Position numbers and translations under genes: made by a program
NCBI GenBank assembly: GCA_012522165.1
Contig: JAAYKZ010000215.1
Coordinates: forward strand, 1-5,592
Length of the DNA stretch: 5,592 nucleotides
Direction: 5' to 3'
Source of the DNA: Clostridiales bacterium
GTDB taxonomy: Bacteria; Bacillota; Clostridia; Caldicoprobacterales; UBA3941
Part shown: in pieces, positions 1 through 5,592 of the stretch
Numbering within the stretch: position 1 is the first letter of the stretch
Layout of the letters: every line of letters starts with the position of its first letter
Notes under the pieces: model-generated
Database searches by the model: none
What the model was told of the DNA's origin: nothing
Seen by the model: only the letters and a program-made list of their open reading frames with translations

Positions 1-83
1 ATATACCCATCTTGCTCTAAGCTAAATTTTAATCCTTTTATTATAGCAGGCTCGTCATCTACTACTAAAAGTCGTTTTTGCAT
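1..83 (-). CDS. Response regulator, receiver domain N-terminus (partial, runs off left edge)
   Basis: Seen: an open frame starting at an ATG (complement of 81-83) gives MQKRLLVVDDEPAII and continues for 27 residues to the window edge. Residues 5-11 (LLVVDDE) form the first beta strand and acidic pocket of a CheY-like receiver domain; D9 and D10 are the usual Mg2+-binding pair. The phospho-acceptor Asp and the output domain lie outside the window. A purine-rich RBS (AAGGGAAG on the minus strand, about 92-99) precedes the ATG; another ATG 5 bases upstream is in a different frame. Family knowledge: the residues after the pocket (KGLKFSLEQDGY) resemble OmpR/PhoP-type regulators of Clostridia, so a DNA-binding winged-helix output and a partner histidine kinase are likely, but this is inference. 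It faces the same way as comEA, separated by about 220 bases that hold a candidate promoter, so it is probably transcribed independently. Confidence 0.85.
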   Translation of the reverse strand, partial: MQKRLLVVDDEPAIIKGLKFSLEQDGY

Positions 84-149
84 GTCATGTCACTTCCCTT
101 GCTATCTATATTTATTAACCTATTGCGCTAGTTCAACAGTTATAGCCGT

Positions 150-155
150 ATTATA
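150..155 (-). promoter_or_regulatory. Candidate -10 box for the response regulator gene
   Basis: The minus strand carries a perfect TATAAT here, about 67 bases upstream of the response regulator ATG. The hexamer 17 bases upstream (GTTCAT, complement of 173-178) does not resemble TTGACA, so if this promoter is used it may depend on an activator. A copy of the direct repeat described for 162-227 sits over that -35 position. Prediction by eye only. Confidence 0.35.
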
Positions 156-161
156 TGATGT

Positions 162-227
162 GTTATTGACAAATGAACGCTTTGGCTGATTCAGTAAAAA
201 TCAGCGACAAAATGAACGGTCAATAAC
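162..227. repeat. 66-bp inverted-repeat element with flanking direct repeats
   Basis: Seen: 9-bp ends GTTATTGAC (162-170) and GTCAATAAC (219-227) are perfect inverted repeats. Inside lies a 7-bp hairpin, GCTGATT (185-191) with AATCAGC (199-205) around a 7-nt loop. Two near-identical direct repeats, GACAAATGAACG (168-179) and GACAAAATGAACG (206-218), lie within the two ends. The heptamer TATGATG occurs on both sides: at 154-160, one base before the left end, and at 228-234, immediately after the right end. Two readings are possible: a miniature insertion-like element with target duplication, or a regulatory operator upstream of the response regulator. No T-tract follows the inner hairpin on either strand, so it is not an intrinsic terminator. 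No coding potential. Confidence 0.5.
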
Positions 228-301
228 TATGATGATTGCACAAAGGGTTTTATTCTCATTATTCATTATTTATTAAATTTTATCATATAATACCCTTAAA
301 A

Positions 302-949
302 TCAATTTACAGTAATAAGATCCTTCAAGCCCTGAAATGTCTTTTCTCCAATCCTAGGTACATTCATTATATCCTCTATTCTCTTAAAAGGCCCATTTTG
401 CTTTCTGTATTCTATTATGTTTTTGGCTATTGTTGGTCCAATACGAGGCAATGTTTCTAACTGGCTCTGATCAGCCGTATTAATATTTATCTTTTGATTT
501 TGGCCTTGACTGCCAATCATAGAGGAATTTTGAATAATATCCCCTGTTTCAGGGAGTTCCTCCCCTTTCTTTGGTATTATGTACATACCCTCATCCTGTA
601 CCTTTATAGCCAGGTTAACTCTCATCAAATCTGCATCTGGTAAAAAGCCTCCGGCCATCTCCACCACATCATTAAGTCGACAGTCCCTTGGTACTTCTAA
701 TACACCTGGATACTTTACCTGTCCTAAAATATACACCTTTATAATCTCCGATTCCTCATTCTCTTGTTGATTTTGTAAAGCATGATCTGGAGTAAAAATC
801 TCATCATCATTGTTATCTACTATTCTGACATCTTCTTCTTCTTTACCATATGGAATGTGATCTTTAAATAAAAGAAATGATAAGAGCCCTATTATAACAG
901 TCCCCATAAGGGCTAATAGTTTTATGTGATTTTTATTATAATGAAGCAT
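302..949 (-). CDS. comEA: ComEA-type competence protein: membrane-anchored DNA receptor with SLBB and HhH domains
   Basis: 215 residues, complete, ATG start preceded by a GAAGGA-type RBS at about 958-963 and a TGA stop. ComEA proteins bind double-stranded DNA at the outer face of the membrane and hand it to the ComEC channel during transformation. Seen in order: short basic N-terminus; one membrane helix at about residues 10-28 (LLALMGTVIIGLLSFLLF); a charged, Asp/Glu-rich linker at 35-68; an SLBB domain at about 70-128 (IIKVYILGQVKYPGV... MYIIPKKGE); a polar linker; then a tandem helix-hairpin-helix DNA-binding module at about 153-215, beginning ININTADQSQLETLPRIG. Both hairpins have Arg where Gly is most usual (LPRIG at 168-171, VPRIG at 198-201). 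Length and architecture match Gram-positive ComEA. No comEB or comEC is adjacent within the window, so it may be an orphan locus. No clear promoter could be picked in 950-1124 on this strand, and no convincing terminator follows the stop. Confidence 0.93.
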   Translation of the reverse strand: MLHYNKNHIKLLALMGTVIIGLLSFLLFKDHIPYGKEEEDVRIVDNNDDEIFTPDHALQNQQENEESEIIKVYILGQVKYPGVLEVPRDCRLNDVVEMAGGFLPDADLMRVNLAIKVQDEGMYIIPKKGEELPETGDIIQNSSMIGSQGQNQKININTADQSQLETLPRIGPTIAKNIIEYRKQNGPFKRIEDIMNVPRIGEKTFQGLKDLITVN

Positions 950-1050
950 GATTACAATCCTTCATTCTATAATCTTATTCACTTTTATTTATTATTCTAC
1001 CTATCCATGAAAATTCCTCTTTTTTCATACATATTTTTAGGCCCTAGTTC

Positions 1051-1080
1051 TATACAAATACATGGTAAATCTGCTATACT
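1051..1080 (+). promoter_or_regulatory. Extended -10 promoter for the carboxypeptidase gene
   Basis: TATACA (1051-1056, 4/6 match to TTGACA) is followed after 18 bases by TATACT (1075-1080). The -10 is preceded by TG at 1072-1073, giving the extended form TGCTATACT, which usually compensates for a weak -35. Expected transcription start is near 1087, leaving a leader of about 38 bases before the ATG at 1125. The rest of the divergent gap 950-1124 is AT-rich with no other feature I can support. Confidence 0.5.
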
Positions 1081-1124
1081 AAAAACTATGCTTTACATTT
1101 GTCTTAAAGGGTGTGGGGTGTAAA

Positions 1125-2561
1125 ATGAAAAGATTTACTTCTTTGTTTTTAGCTTTAATTCTTATTATTTCCTTTGCTAATCCAATATTAGCATCACCAG
1201 AAAATGATTCTGTGGATATAAATGTTGTTACTAGTACACCAGAAGAAAGTATTGCTCTAGAAGCAAAGGGTGCTGTTCTGATGGGCTTAGAAAATGGGGA
1301 GATTCTTTTTTCCAAAGATGCAAACAAAAGACTTTACCCGGCCAGTACTACAAAAATCTTAACTGCCCTCATAGCCTTGGAGAATGGAGATTTAGATGAG
1401 GTGGTTACCGTAGGAAATGAAGCCTATCTATGCCCATATGATAGTAGCAAGGCAGGTCTTGATATTGGAGAAGAAATTTCCCTGGAAAACCTTCTGTATG
1501 GTTTAATGCTTCCTTCAGGAAACGATGCAGCCTATACAATTGCAGTACATATAGGTCGTAAAGTTAAAGGTGATCCATCCCTGCCCATAGAAGATGCATT
1601 AAGGATTTTTATAGATATGATGAATAGACGTTCCCGGGAACTGGGGGCAACAAATTCTCATTTCGTAACACCTGATGGCTATCATGATGATGAGCATTAT
1701 ACTACTGCCCATGATATGGCCCTAATATCTGCAGAAGCCATGAAGTACGACGTTTTTCGAAAAATAGTAAGTACTAGGATGTTTACAATACCGGACTGGT
1801 CCAGTTTACATGACCCAGATGTGGAAAATGAAACAAGATACTGGAGAAATTCTAACGCATTAATACAACCTAATGACCAATTCTATTATGCCCATGCTAA
1901 TGGTATAAAAACAGGCTACACATCTAAAGCTATGCATTGCCTAGTTACTTCTGCTTCCAAAGATGGCATGGAACTATTGACAGTAGTCTTAGGCAGTTCA
2001 AAAAACGGAAAATGGACTGACTCTACCGCTCTCCTGGATTACGGCTTTAACAACTTTGAAAGATATGAACCTTTCAGTAACGGTCAACAAATCTCCATCT
2101 TGAATATTCTAGGCAATACTGATAATAGTTGGGTGAGAGTAATTGCAGATAGGGCACCAGGTTATATAATTCCCAAGGATAAGATTAACAAGATTGGTAA
2201 GGAAATTCAGTGGAATGATGAAGTCGTCCAAGGAGAGGGAAAAGATGAGATCTCAATACCAGCCCCTGTATCAAAACACCAAAAAGTAGGAACCATGATT
2301 GTTTCTCTTGATGGTAAAGTTCTTGATAAAATAAACTTAGTAACCTCCAAAGCCGTGGAAAAGGAAGAACCCCAATTATCTAAATCCCTTGTCAAGTTTA
2401 AAGATGGTATAGATAATTCCTTAGCTACAGTTTGGGCCAGTTTTAGTTTGTGGACAAAGCTGGTGTTTGGTATTATTGCAATTGCTATCCTGTTACTAAT
2501 TATTAGAATTAGTGTTATAAGACGAAGAAGGAGAAGATATTCATTTAGAAGAAGGTATTAA
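1125..2561 (+). CDS. D-alanyl-D-alanine carboxypeptidase (DacF/PBP5-like, peptidase family S11)
   Basis: 478 residues from the ATG at 1125; a GTG at 1113 would add four residues but would consume the purine-rich RBS (GGGTGTGGGGTG, 1109-1120), so the ATG is preferred. The enzyme removes the terminal D-Ala from peptidoglycan pentapeptides outside the membrane, limiting cross-linking. Seen: signal peptide at 1-23 (KR, hydrophobic core, cleavage probable after ILA); the serine penicillin-binding catalytic triad of motifs, SxxK as S74-T-T-K77 (PASTTKIL), SxN as S131-G-N133 (LPSGNDA) and KTG at 262-264 (GIKTGYT). A PBP5 C-terminal-type beta domain spans about 314-405. A membrane helix at about 445-460 is followed by a tail with six consecutive Arg (466-471) and three more at 475-477. 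Family members often end in an amphipathic helix, so a full membrane span with a strongly basic, presumably cytoplasmic tail is noteworthy. The gene is divergent from comEA and convergent with leuS, hence probably monocistronic. The dacF/dacB/dacA paralogue cannot be assigned from sequence alone. Confidence 0.93.
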   Translation: MKRFTSLFLALILIISFANPILASPENDSVDINVVTSTPEESIALEAKGAVLMGLENGEILFSKDANKRLYPASTTKILTALIALENGDLDEVVTVGNEAYLCPYDSSKAGLDIGEEISLENLLYGLMLPSGNDAAYTIAVHIGRKVKGDPSLPIEDALRIFIDMMNRRSRELGATNSHFVTPDGYHDDEHYTTAHDMALISAEAMKYDVFRKIVSTRMFTIPDWSSLHDPDVENETRYWRNSNALIQPNDQFYYAHANGIKTGYTSKAMHCLVTSASKDGMELLTVVLGSSKNGKWTDSTALLDYGFNNFERYEPFSNGQQISILNILGNTDNSWVRVIADRAPGYIIPKDKINKIGKEIQWNDEVVQGEGKDEISIPAPVSKHQKVGTMIVSLDGKVLDKINLVTSKAVEKEEPQLSKSLVKFKDGIDNSLATVWASFSLWTKLVFGIIAIAILLLIIRISVIRRRRRRYSFRRRY

Positions 2562-2562
2562 T

Positions 2563-2594
2563 AAAAGGCTGTTCCAGTTACGGAACAGCCTTTT
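2563..2594. terminator. Bidirectional intrinsic terminator between dac and leuS
   Basis: A perfect 13-bp inverted repeat, AAAAGGCTGTTCC (2563-2575) and GGAACAGCCTTTT (2582-2594), encloses a 6-nt loop. It starts two bases after the carboxypeptidase stop codon and ends six bases before the leuS stop codon. A-tract and T-tract lie at the two ends, so an RNA from either strand forms a GC-rich stem ending in U residues (TTTTAAACT rightward, TTTTATTAAT leftward). It therefore serves both convergent genes. Confidence 0.92.
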
Positions 2595-2600
2595 AAACTA

Positions 2601-5078
2601 TTATTTTACTACTATATTAACCAATCTTTTTGGAACTACAATAACTTTTACTATATCCTTGTCAGCTATGAATTCTTGGATCCGTTCTAAACTCAAAGCT
2701 GCCTTTTCTATTTCCTCTTTAGTGGCCTGTGTAGAAACCATCAGGCGATCCCTTAGTTTTCCATTAACCTGAACCACTATTTCTATCTCATCCTTTACTA
2801 ATGCTTCCTCATCCCATTGAGGCCATTTCTGATCATGGATGCTATCATCTCTGCCTATCATTTCCCATAATTCTGAAGTTATGTGAGGACAGAATGGTGC
2901 AAGCATAATCAGCATATTGATTATAGCCTCTGACAGCACAGCAGTATTCAAATTGCCATTTTTGCATTTTTCACGGTAATTATAAATAGCATTTACCAGC
3001 TCCATTATGGCACTAACAGCAGTATTAAAATTAAAGCGCTGGCTGATATCATTTGTAACCCTTTTTATAGTGTTATGGAGTGCAAACCTTAATTCTTTAT
3101 CTTCACTAGAGAGTTTAGTTTTATCAATTGAGCCCTCCAAGGCAATTTCATCAATGCATTCTGTCACCAATCTCCAGATACGATTTAAAAATCTATAGCT
3201 TCCCTCCACTCCTTGATCGCTCCACTCTAAATCCCTCTCTGGTGGGGCAGCAAAGAGTATGAAAAGCCTTGCAGTATCAGCACCATACTTATCAATAATA
3301 TCTTCTGGGCTTACAGTATTACCCAATGATTTGGACATCTTATGCCCATCTTTAAGCACCATACCCTGTGTTAATAGATTGGAAAATGGTTCATCCACAG
3401 GTGATAAGCCCATATCATAGAGTGCTTTGGTAAAAAATCTTGCATACAATAGATGCAATATAGCATGCTCCACTCCACCTACATACTGATCCACTGGCAT
3501 CCAATACTTAGTGTTTTTCATTTCAAAAGGATGCTCATTGTTTTTGGGATCTGTATATCTTAAGAAATAGAAAGAGGAGCATACAAAGGTATCCATAGTA
3601 TCAACTTCTCGTTTGGCAGCAGCCCCACATTCTGGGCAAGTTGTATTGACAAAAGATTCACTGGTGCTTAAAGGAGAATTTCCCTTGCCAGAGAACTTAA
3701 CATCAGTGGGCAGCATTACGGGAAGATCCTCTTCAGGTACCGGAACAATGCCACAGCTATCGCAATAGATAATTGGAATAGGTGCTCCCCAATACCTTTG
3801 ACGTGAAATAAGCCAGTCTCTTAGCCTATAGTTTACCTTGCTCTCACCTATGCCTTTTTCTTCCATGTATTCTATAATCTTGACAATTCCCTCTTTATTG
3901 TCTAGACCATCAAAGGGGCCTGAGTTAATCATAATACCTTCTGCTTCAAAGGCTCTATCTAAGTTTTCTATGTCAATCTCATCATCCTTAGGCCTTATAA
4001 CAGGAATAATAGGCAGATTATACTTAGTTGCAAATTCAAAGTCCCTTTGGTCATGGGCAGGAACTCCCATTACAGCTCCTGTACCATAATCCATTAGTAC
4101 ATAATTGGCTATATACAAAGGCACCCTATGCCCATTCATTGGGTTTATAGCATAACGACCCAAAAATAGCCCCTCTTTCTCACCATCTGCTGAAGTTCTA
4201 TCAATCTCACTCATATGTTCTGCTTTTTTACGAAATTCCTTGGCAGGTTCTTCATATTCAGTACCTTTTACCAACTCCTGTACCAAGGGATGTTCTGGCG
4301 CAAGCACCATAAAGGATACCCCGTAAATAGTATCAGGTCTAGTGGTAAAGACTGTAATCTTTTCATCACTGCCTTCAATGGAGAAGTTTACCATAGCACC
4401 TTCACTTCTACCTATCCAGTTTTGCTGCATAATTTTTACCTTCTCAGGCCAACCATCTAACTTATCTATATCCCCAAGCAGTCTTTCAGCATAATCAGTT
4501 ATTTTAAAGAACCACTGCTCCAGCTCCTTTTTATCCACTTGGGTTTTGCAGCGTTCACAGCCTCCATTGACCACCTGTTCATTAGCCAATACAGTTTCAC
4601 AAGATGGACACCAGTTTACTGAAGACTTTTTCTTGTATGCCAACCCCTTCTTATAGAGTTGAAGAAATAGCCATTGAGTCCACTTATAGTAGCTAGGGCT
4701 AGATGTAGTTACCTCCCGGTCCCAGTCATAACTGAGCCCCAAGCTTTTTAACTGCTTCCTCATGGTATCAATATTACTATTTGTCCATTTGTCAGGATGA
4801 ATCCCTCTTTCAATAGCAGCATTTTCAGCTGGCAATCCAAAGGAATCCCAACCCATAGGATGTAAGACGTTGTATCCTTGCATAGTTTTAAATCTCGATA
4901 TAACATCCCCAATAGAATAATTGCGGACATGACCCATATGAAGATTTCCAGATGGATACGGAAACATCTCCAACATATAAAATTTCTTCTTATTGGGGTC
5001 TTCTATCCTTTCAAAGGCTTTTTCAGCTTCCCATCTTTTTTGCCACTTTTCTTCAATCTCAGCAAACTTATATTCCAC
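2601..5078 (-). CDS. leuS: Leucyl-tRNA synthetase
   Basis: 825 residues, complete, cytoplasmic class Ia synthetase that charges tRNA-Leu with leucine and proofreads mischarged products. Start: a GTG at the complement of 5076-5078, six bases after a GGGAGGT RBS; it gives MEYKFAEIEEKW, the usual LeuRS N-terminus. An upstream in-frame GTG at 5091-5093 would place the RBS inside the gene. Seen in order: HIGH motif as HMGH at 47-50; ZN-1 zinc knuckle with CPSC at 157-160 and CERC at 174-177; WIGRSEG at 221-227, entering the CP1 editing domain; the threonine-rich editing motif FTTRPDT at 244-250; the editing-pocket segment GVPAHDQRDFEFA at 338-350; return to the catalytic core with WLISRQRYWGAPIP at 422-435; a Cys pair region CDSC (439-442) and CPEC (481-484); HAILHLLYARFF at 538-549; KMSKS at 580-584; helical anticodon-binding domain from about 640; C-terminal domain from about 764 (EIEIVVQVNGKLRDR). 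All key motifs are intact and length matches bacterial LeuRS. Regulated by the T-box leader upstream. Confidence 0.98.
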   Translation of the reverse strand: MEYKFAEIEEKWQKRWEAEKAFERIEDPNKKKFYMLEMFPYPSGNLHMGHVRNYSIGDVISRFKTMQGYNVLHPMGWDSFGLPAENAAIERGIHPDKWTNSNIDTMRKQLKSLGLSYDWDREVTTSSPSYYKWTQWLFLQLYKKGLAYKKKSSVNWCPSCETVLANEQVVNGGCERCKTQVDKKELEQWFFKITDYAERLLGDIDKLDGWPEKVKIMQQNWIGRSEGAMVNFSIEGSDEKITVFTTRPDTIYGVSFMVLAPEHPLVQELVKGTEYEEPAKEFRKKAEHMSEIDRTSADGEKEGLFLGRYAINPMNGHRVPLYIANYVLMDYGTGAVMGVPAHDQRDFEFATKYNLPIIPVIRPKDDEIDIENLDRAFEAEGIMINSGPFDGLDNKEGIVKIIEYMEEKGIGESKVNYRLRDWLISRQRYWGAPIPIIYCDSCGIVPVPEEDLPVMLPTDVKFSGKGNSPLSTSESFVNTTCPECGAAAKREVDTMDTFVCSSFYFLRYTDPKNNEHPFEMKNTKYWMPVDQYVGGVEHAILHLLYARFFTKALYDMGLSPVDEPFSNLLTQGMVLKDGHKMSKSLGNTVSPEDIIDKYGADTARLFILFAAPPERDLEWSDQGVEGSYRFLNRIWRLVTECIDEIALEGSIDKTKLSSEDKELRFALHNTIKRVTNDISQRFNFNTAVSAIMELVNAIYNYREKCKNGNLNTAVLSEAIINMLIMLAPFCPHITSELWEMIGRDDSIHDQKWPQWDEEALVKDEIEIVVQVNGKLRDRLMVSTQATKEEIEKAALSLERIQEFIADKDIVKVIVVPKRLVNIVVK

Positions 5079-5084
5079 TCTATT

Positions 5085-5091
5085 ACCTCCC
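5085..5091 (-). promoter_or_regulatory. Ribosome binding site that fixes the leuS start
   Basis: The minus strand reads GGGAGGT, a near-perfect anti-16S match, then a 6-nt spacer (AATAGA), then GTG at 5078. This excludes the GTG at 5093, whose coding sequence would begin on top of the RBS. Confidence 0.85.
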
Positions 5092-5125
5092 ACTCAACTA
5101 ATAAATAGTATTGTAATTAGCAAAT

Positions 5126-5160
5126 ATAAAAACCTCTCGTTCCGTTAGGGACGAGAGGTT
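5126..5160 (-). terminator. T-box-controlled intrinsic terminator of the leuS leader
   Basis: On the minus strand AACCTCTCGT (5160-5151) pairs perfectly with ACGAGAGGTT (5140-5131). Two further CC/GG pairs lie beyond a single mismatch, closing a TAAC loop. The stem is followed by TTTTTATATTT. The left arm and the loop-side CGTCCCTA segment can instead pair with the T-box sequence to form the antiterminator, so this hairpin is the regulated switch and not a constitutive stop. Confidence 0.92.
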
Positions 5161-5340
5161 AACCCGCGGTACCACCCTACTTGAGTCTATAGCAAAAAAC
5201 ACTATAGATCCACTCTTTCATCTATAAAGAGATGAACCTTTACAGTTCTAAACAGGCGAGTTCGGCATTTGGAAATGTCGATTCGCACCACCCATCGACT
5301 CTCTGAAATTTCCTCACTACCTACTACTCGTACTGTAAAA
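5126..5340 (-). promoter_or_regulatory. T-box leader (tRNA-Leu-sensing riboswitch) of leuS
   Basis: This leader binds tRNA-Leu: uncharged tRNA stabilises the antiterminator and lets leuS be transcribed. Seen on the minus strand, 5' to 3': closing helix of Stem I, TTTACAGT (5339-5332) with ACTGTAAA (5246-5239); a GAGTAGT segment typical of the Stem I base; GGAAAT/ATTTCC; an apical helix ATCGAC/... at 5294-5299 with 5277-5282 whose loop holds GGTGCGA, the conserved distal-loop motif; a GAACTCG segment with CTC (5260-5258) as the probable leucine specifier codon. Then a hairpin TTCATCT/AGATGAA (5236-5230 with 5223-5217, reading each on the minus strand), Stem III TCTATAG/CTATAGA (5208-5202 with 5192-5186), and the T-box core AGGGTGGTACCGCGG (5178-5164). 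TGGT in the core can pair with the ACCA end of a tRNA with discriminator A, as in tRNA-Leu. CGTCCCTA (5153-5146) supplies the antiterminator 3' strand. The specifier is read by eye and agrees with the downstream gene. Confidence 0.95.
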
Positions 5341-5370
5341 TTATTTATTGACCTGGAAATTATTAAGGAT

Positions 5371-5399
5371 ATTATATTGCAACAATTAAGCGTGGTCAC
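5371..5399 (-). promoter_or_regulatory. Probable leuS promoter, inside the rsfS tail
   Basis: The minus strand has GTGACC (5399-5394, 4/6 match to TTGACA), a 17-base spacer and a perfect TATAAT (5376-5371). Predicted start near 5364 lies about 25 bases before the first T-box helix, which is the expected geometry. The -35 overlaps codons near the end of the rsfS frame (stop at 5386-5388). Confidence 0.6.
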
Positions 5400-5592
5400 C
5401 AGACAATGGGGTCCTATCAGCCCACAAACGCTCTAAATCATAAAAGTCCCTTTCATCTTGGTGGAATATGTGGACAATAACATCGCCTTAGTCCAGAGCC
5501 ACCCAACGATTTCCTCCATGACCATCTTTGTGCATAGGTTCCATACCCTCTTGTTTCATTTTTTCCTCTACTTCATCGCAAAGGGCCCTTAC
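5386..5592 (-). pseudogene. rsfS: Ribosome silencing factor RsfS (YbeB/Iojap family), 3' part, with in-frame TAA
   Basis: RsfS binds ribosomal protein uL14 and blocks joining of the 30S and 50S subunits when nutrients are scarce. The minus-strand frame enters at the right edge and reads VRALCDEVEEKMKQEG, then GGNRWVALD, then a TAA (complement of 5488-5490), then GDVIVHIFHQDERDFYDLER, LWADRTPLSGDHA and a second TAA (5386-5388). The segments on both sides align without a gap to the family's C-terminal pattern W-[IV]-x-[IVL]-D-[LFY]-G-D-V-[IV]-V-H, and LERLW is its usual end. The TAA occupies the single codon that is normally Leu, Phe or Tyr, so one base change from TAC or TAT would explain it. 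The frame loses 33 residues of the last beta strand and helix. Either this is a recent nonsense mutation or a sequencing error; programmed readthrough is less likely. The 5' part lies outside the window. The rsfS-leuS order is common in Clostridia. Confidence 0.85.

Noticed and set aside
243..297. AAGGGTTTTAT (243-253) facing ATAATACCCTT (287-297) as a possible comEA terminator
   Set aside because: The arms have a mismatch, the loop is about 33 bases, the stem is AT-rich, and no T-run follows on the minus strand. Too weak to call.
236..460. A 74-codon plus-strand frame overlapping the 3' end of comEA
   Set aside because: About two thirds lies antisense to the conserved HhH domain of comEA, and there is no RBS or recognisable product.
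926..1123. A 65-codon plus-strand frame ending just before the carboxypeptidase ATG
   Set aside because: It starts at a GTG inside comEA with no RBS, and spans the divergent promoter region. Its hydrophobic composition is what AT-rich DNA gives by chance.
1113..1124. GTG at 1113 as the start of the carboxypeptidase
   Set aside because: It would put the purine-rich RBS inside the gene; the ATG at 1125 begins a canonical signal peptide (MKRFTSLFLAL) at suitable spacing.
3007..4460. Several plus-strand frames of 63-83 codons within leuS
   Set aside because: They are antisense shadows of a strongly conserved synthetase, with no RBS and no recognisable domains.
5079..5093. GTG at 5091-5093 as the leuS start
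   Set aside because: The GGGAGGT ribosome binding site overlaps that codon; the next GTG at 5076-5078 has ideal spacing and gives the family's normal N-terminus.
5202..5399. A 65-codon minus-strand open frame upstream of leuS
   Set aside because: It lies almost wholly inside the T-box Stem I to Stem III region and the leuS promoter; its composition reflects RNA structure and there is no RBS.

Overview
The window reads as ordinary chromosomal DNA from a low-GC Gram-positive bacterium. It is most likely a member of the Clostridia (Bacillota): coding sequence is AT-rich, ribosome binding sites are strong GGAGG-type, a tRNA-sensing T-box leader controls a synthetase gene, and the protein sequences (LeuRS, DacF-like carboxypeptidase, SLBB-HhH ComEA) resemble clostridial homologues. 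Genus cannot be fixed from the sequence alone.

Layout from left to right. (1) 1-83, minus: the first 27 codons of a two-component response regulator that runs off the left edge. (2) 84-301: an AT-rich intergenic stretch with a TATAAT box for the regulator and a compact 66-bp repeat structure (inverted ends, internal hairpin, internal direct repeats, flanking 7-bp direct repeats). (3) 302-949, minus: comEA, a membrane-anchored DNA-uptake protein. (4) 950-1124: divergent intergenic region with an extended -10 promoter for the rightward gene. (5) 1125-2561, plus: a D-alanyl-D-alanine carboxypeptidase with signal peptide, C-terminal membrane helix and an arginine-rich tail. (6) 2563-2594: a perfect 13-bp hairpin acting as shared terminator for two convergent genes. 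(7) 2601-5078, minus: complete leuS. (8) 5126-5399, minus: the leuS control region, with a promoter, a T-box leader with a plausible CUC leucine specifier, and its terminator. (9) 5386-5592, minus: the 3' part of rsfS (ribosome silencing factor), interrupted by an in-frame TAA.

Functionally the genes are mostly unrelated housekeeping units. The rsfS-leuS pair is a co-oriented translation cluster; leuS has its own leucine-starvation-responsive leader, whose promoter lies inside the tail of rsfS. The carboxypeptidase trims peptidoglycan stem peptides, and ComEA binds transforming DNA at the cell surface. The response regulator probably belongs to a signalling operon outside the window.

I found no convincing undescribed system. 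The points most worth a second look are the nonsense codon in rsfS, the small repeat element upstream of the response regulator, and the Arg-rich tail of the carboxypeptidase.
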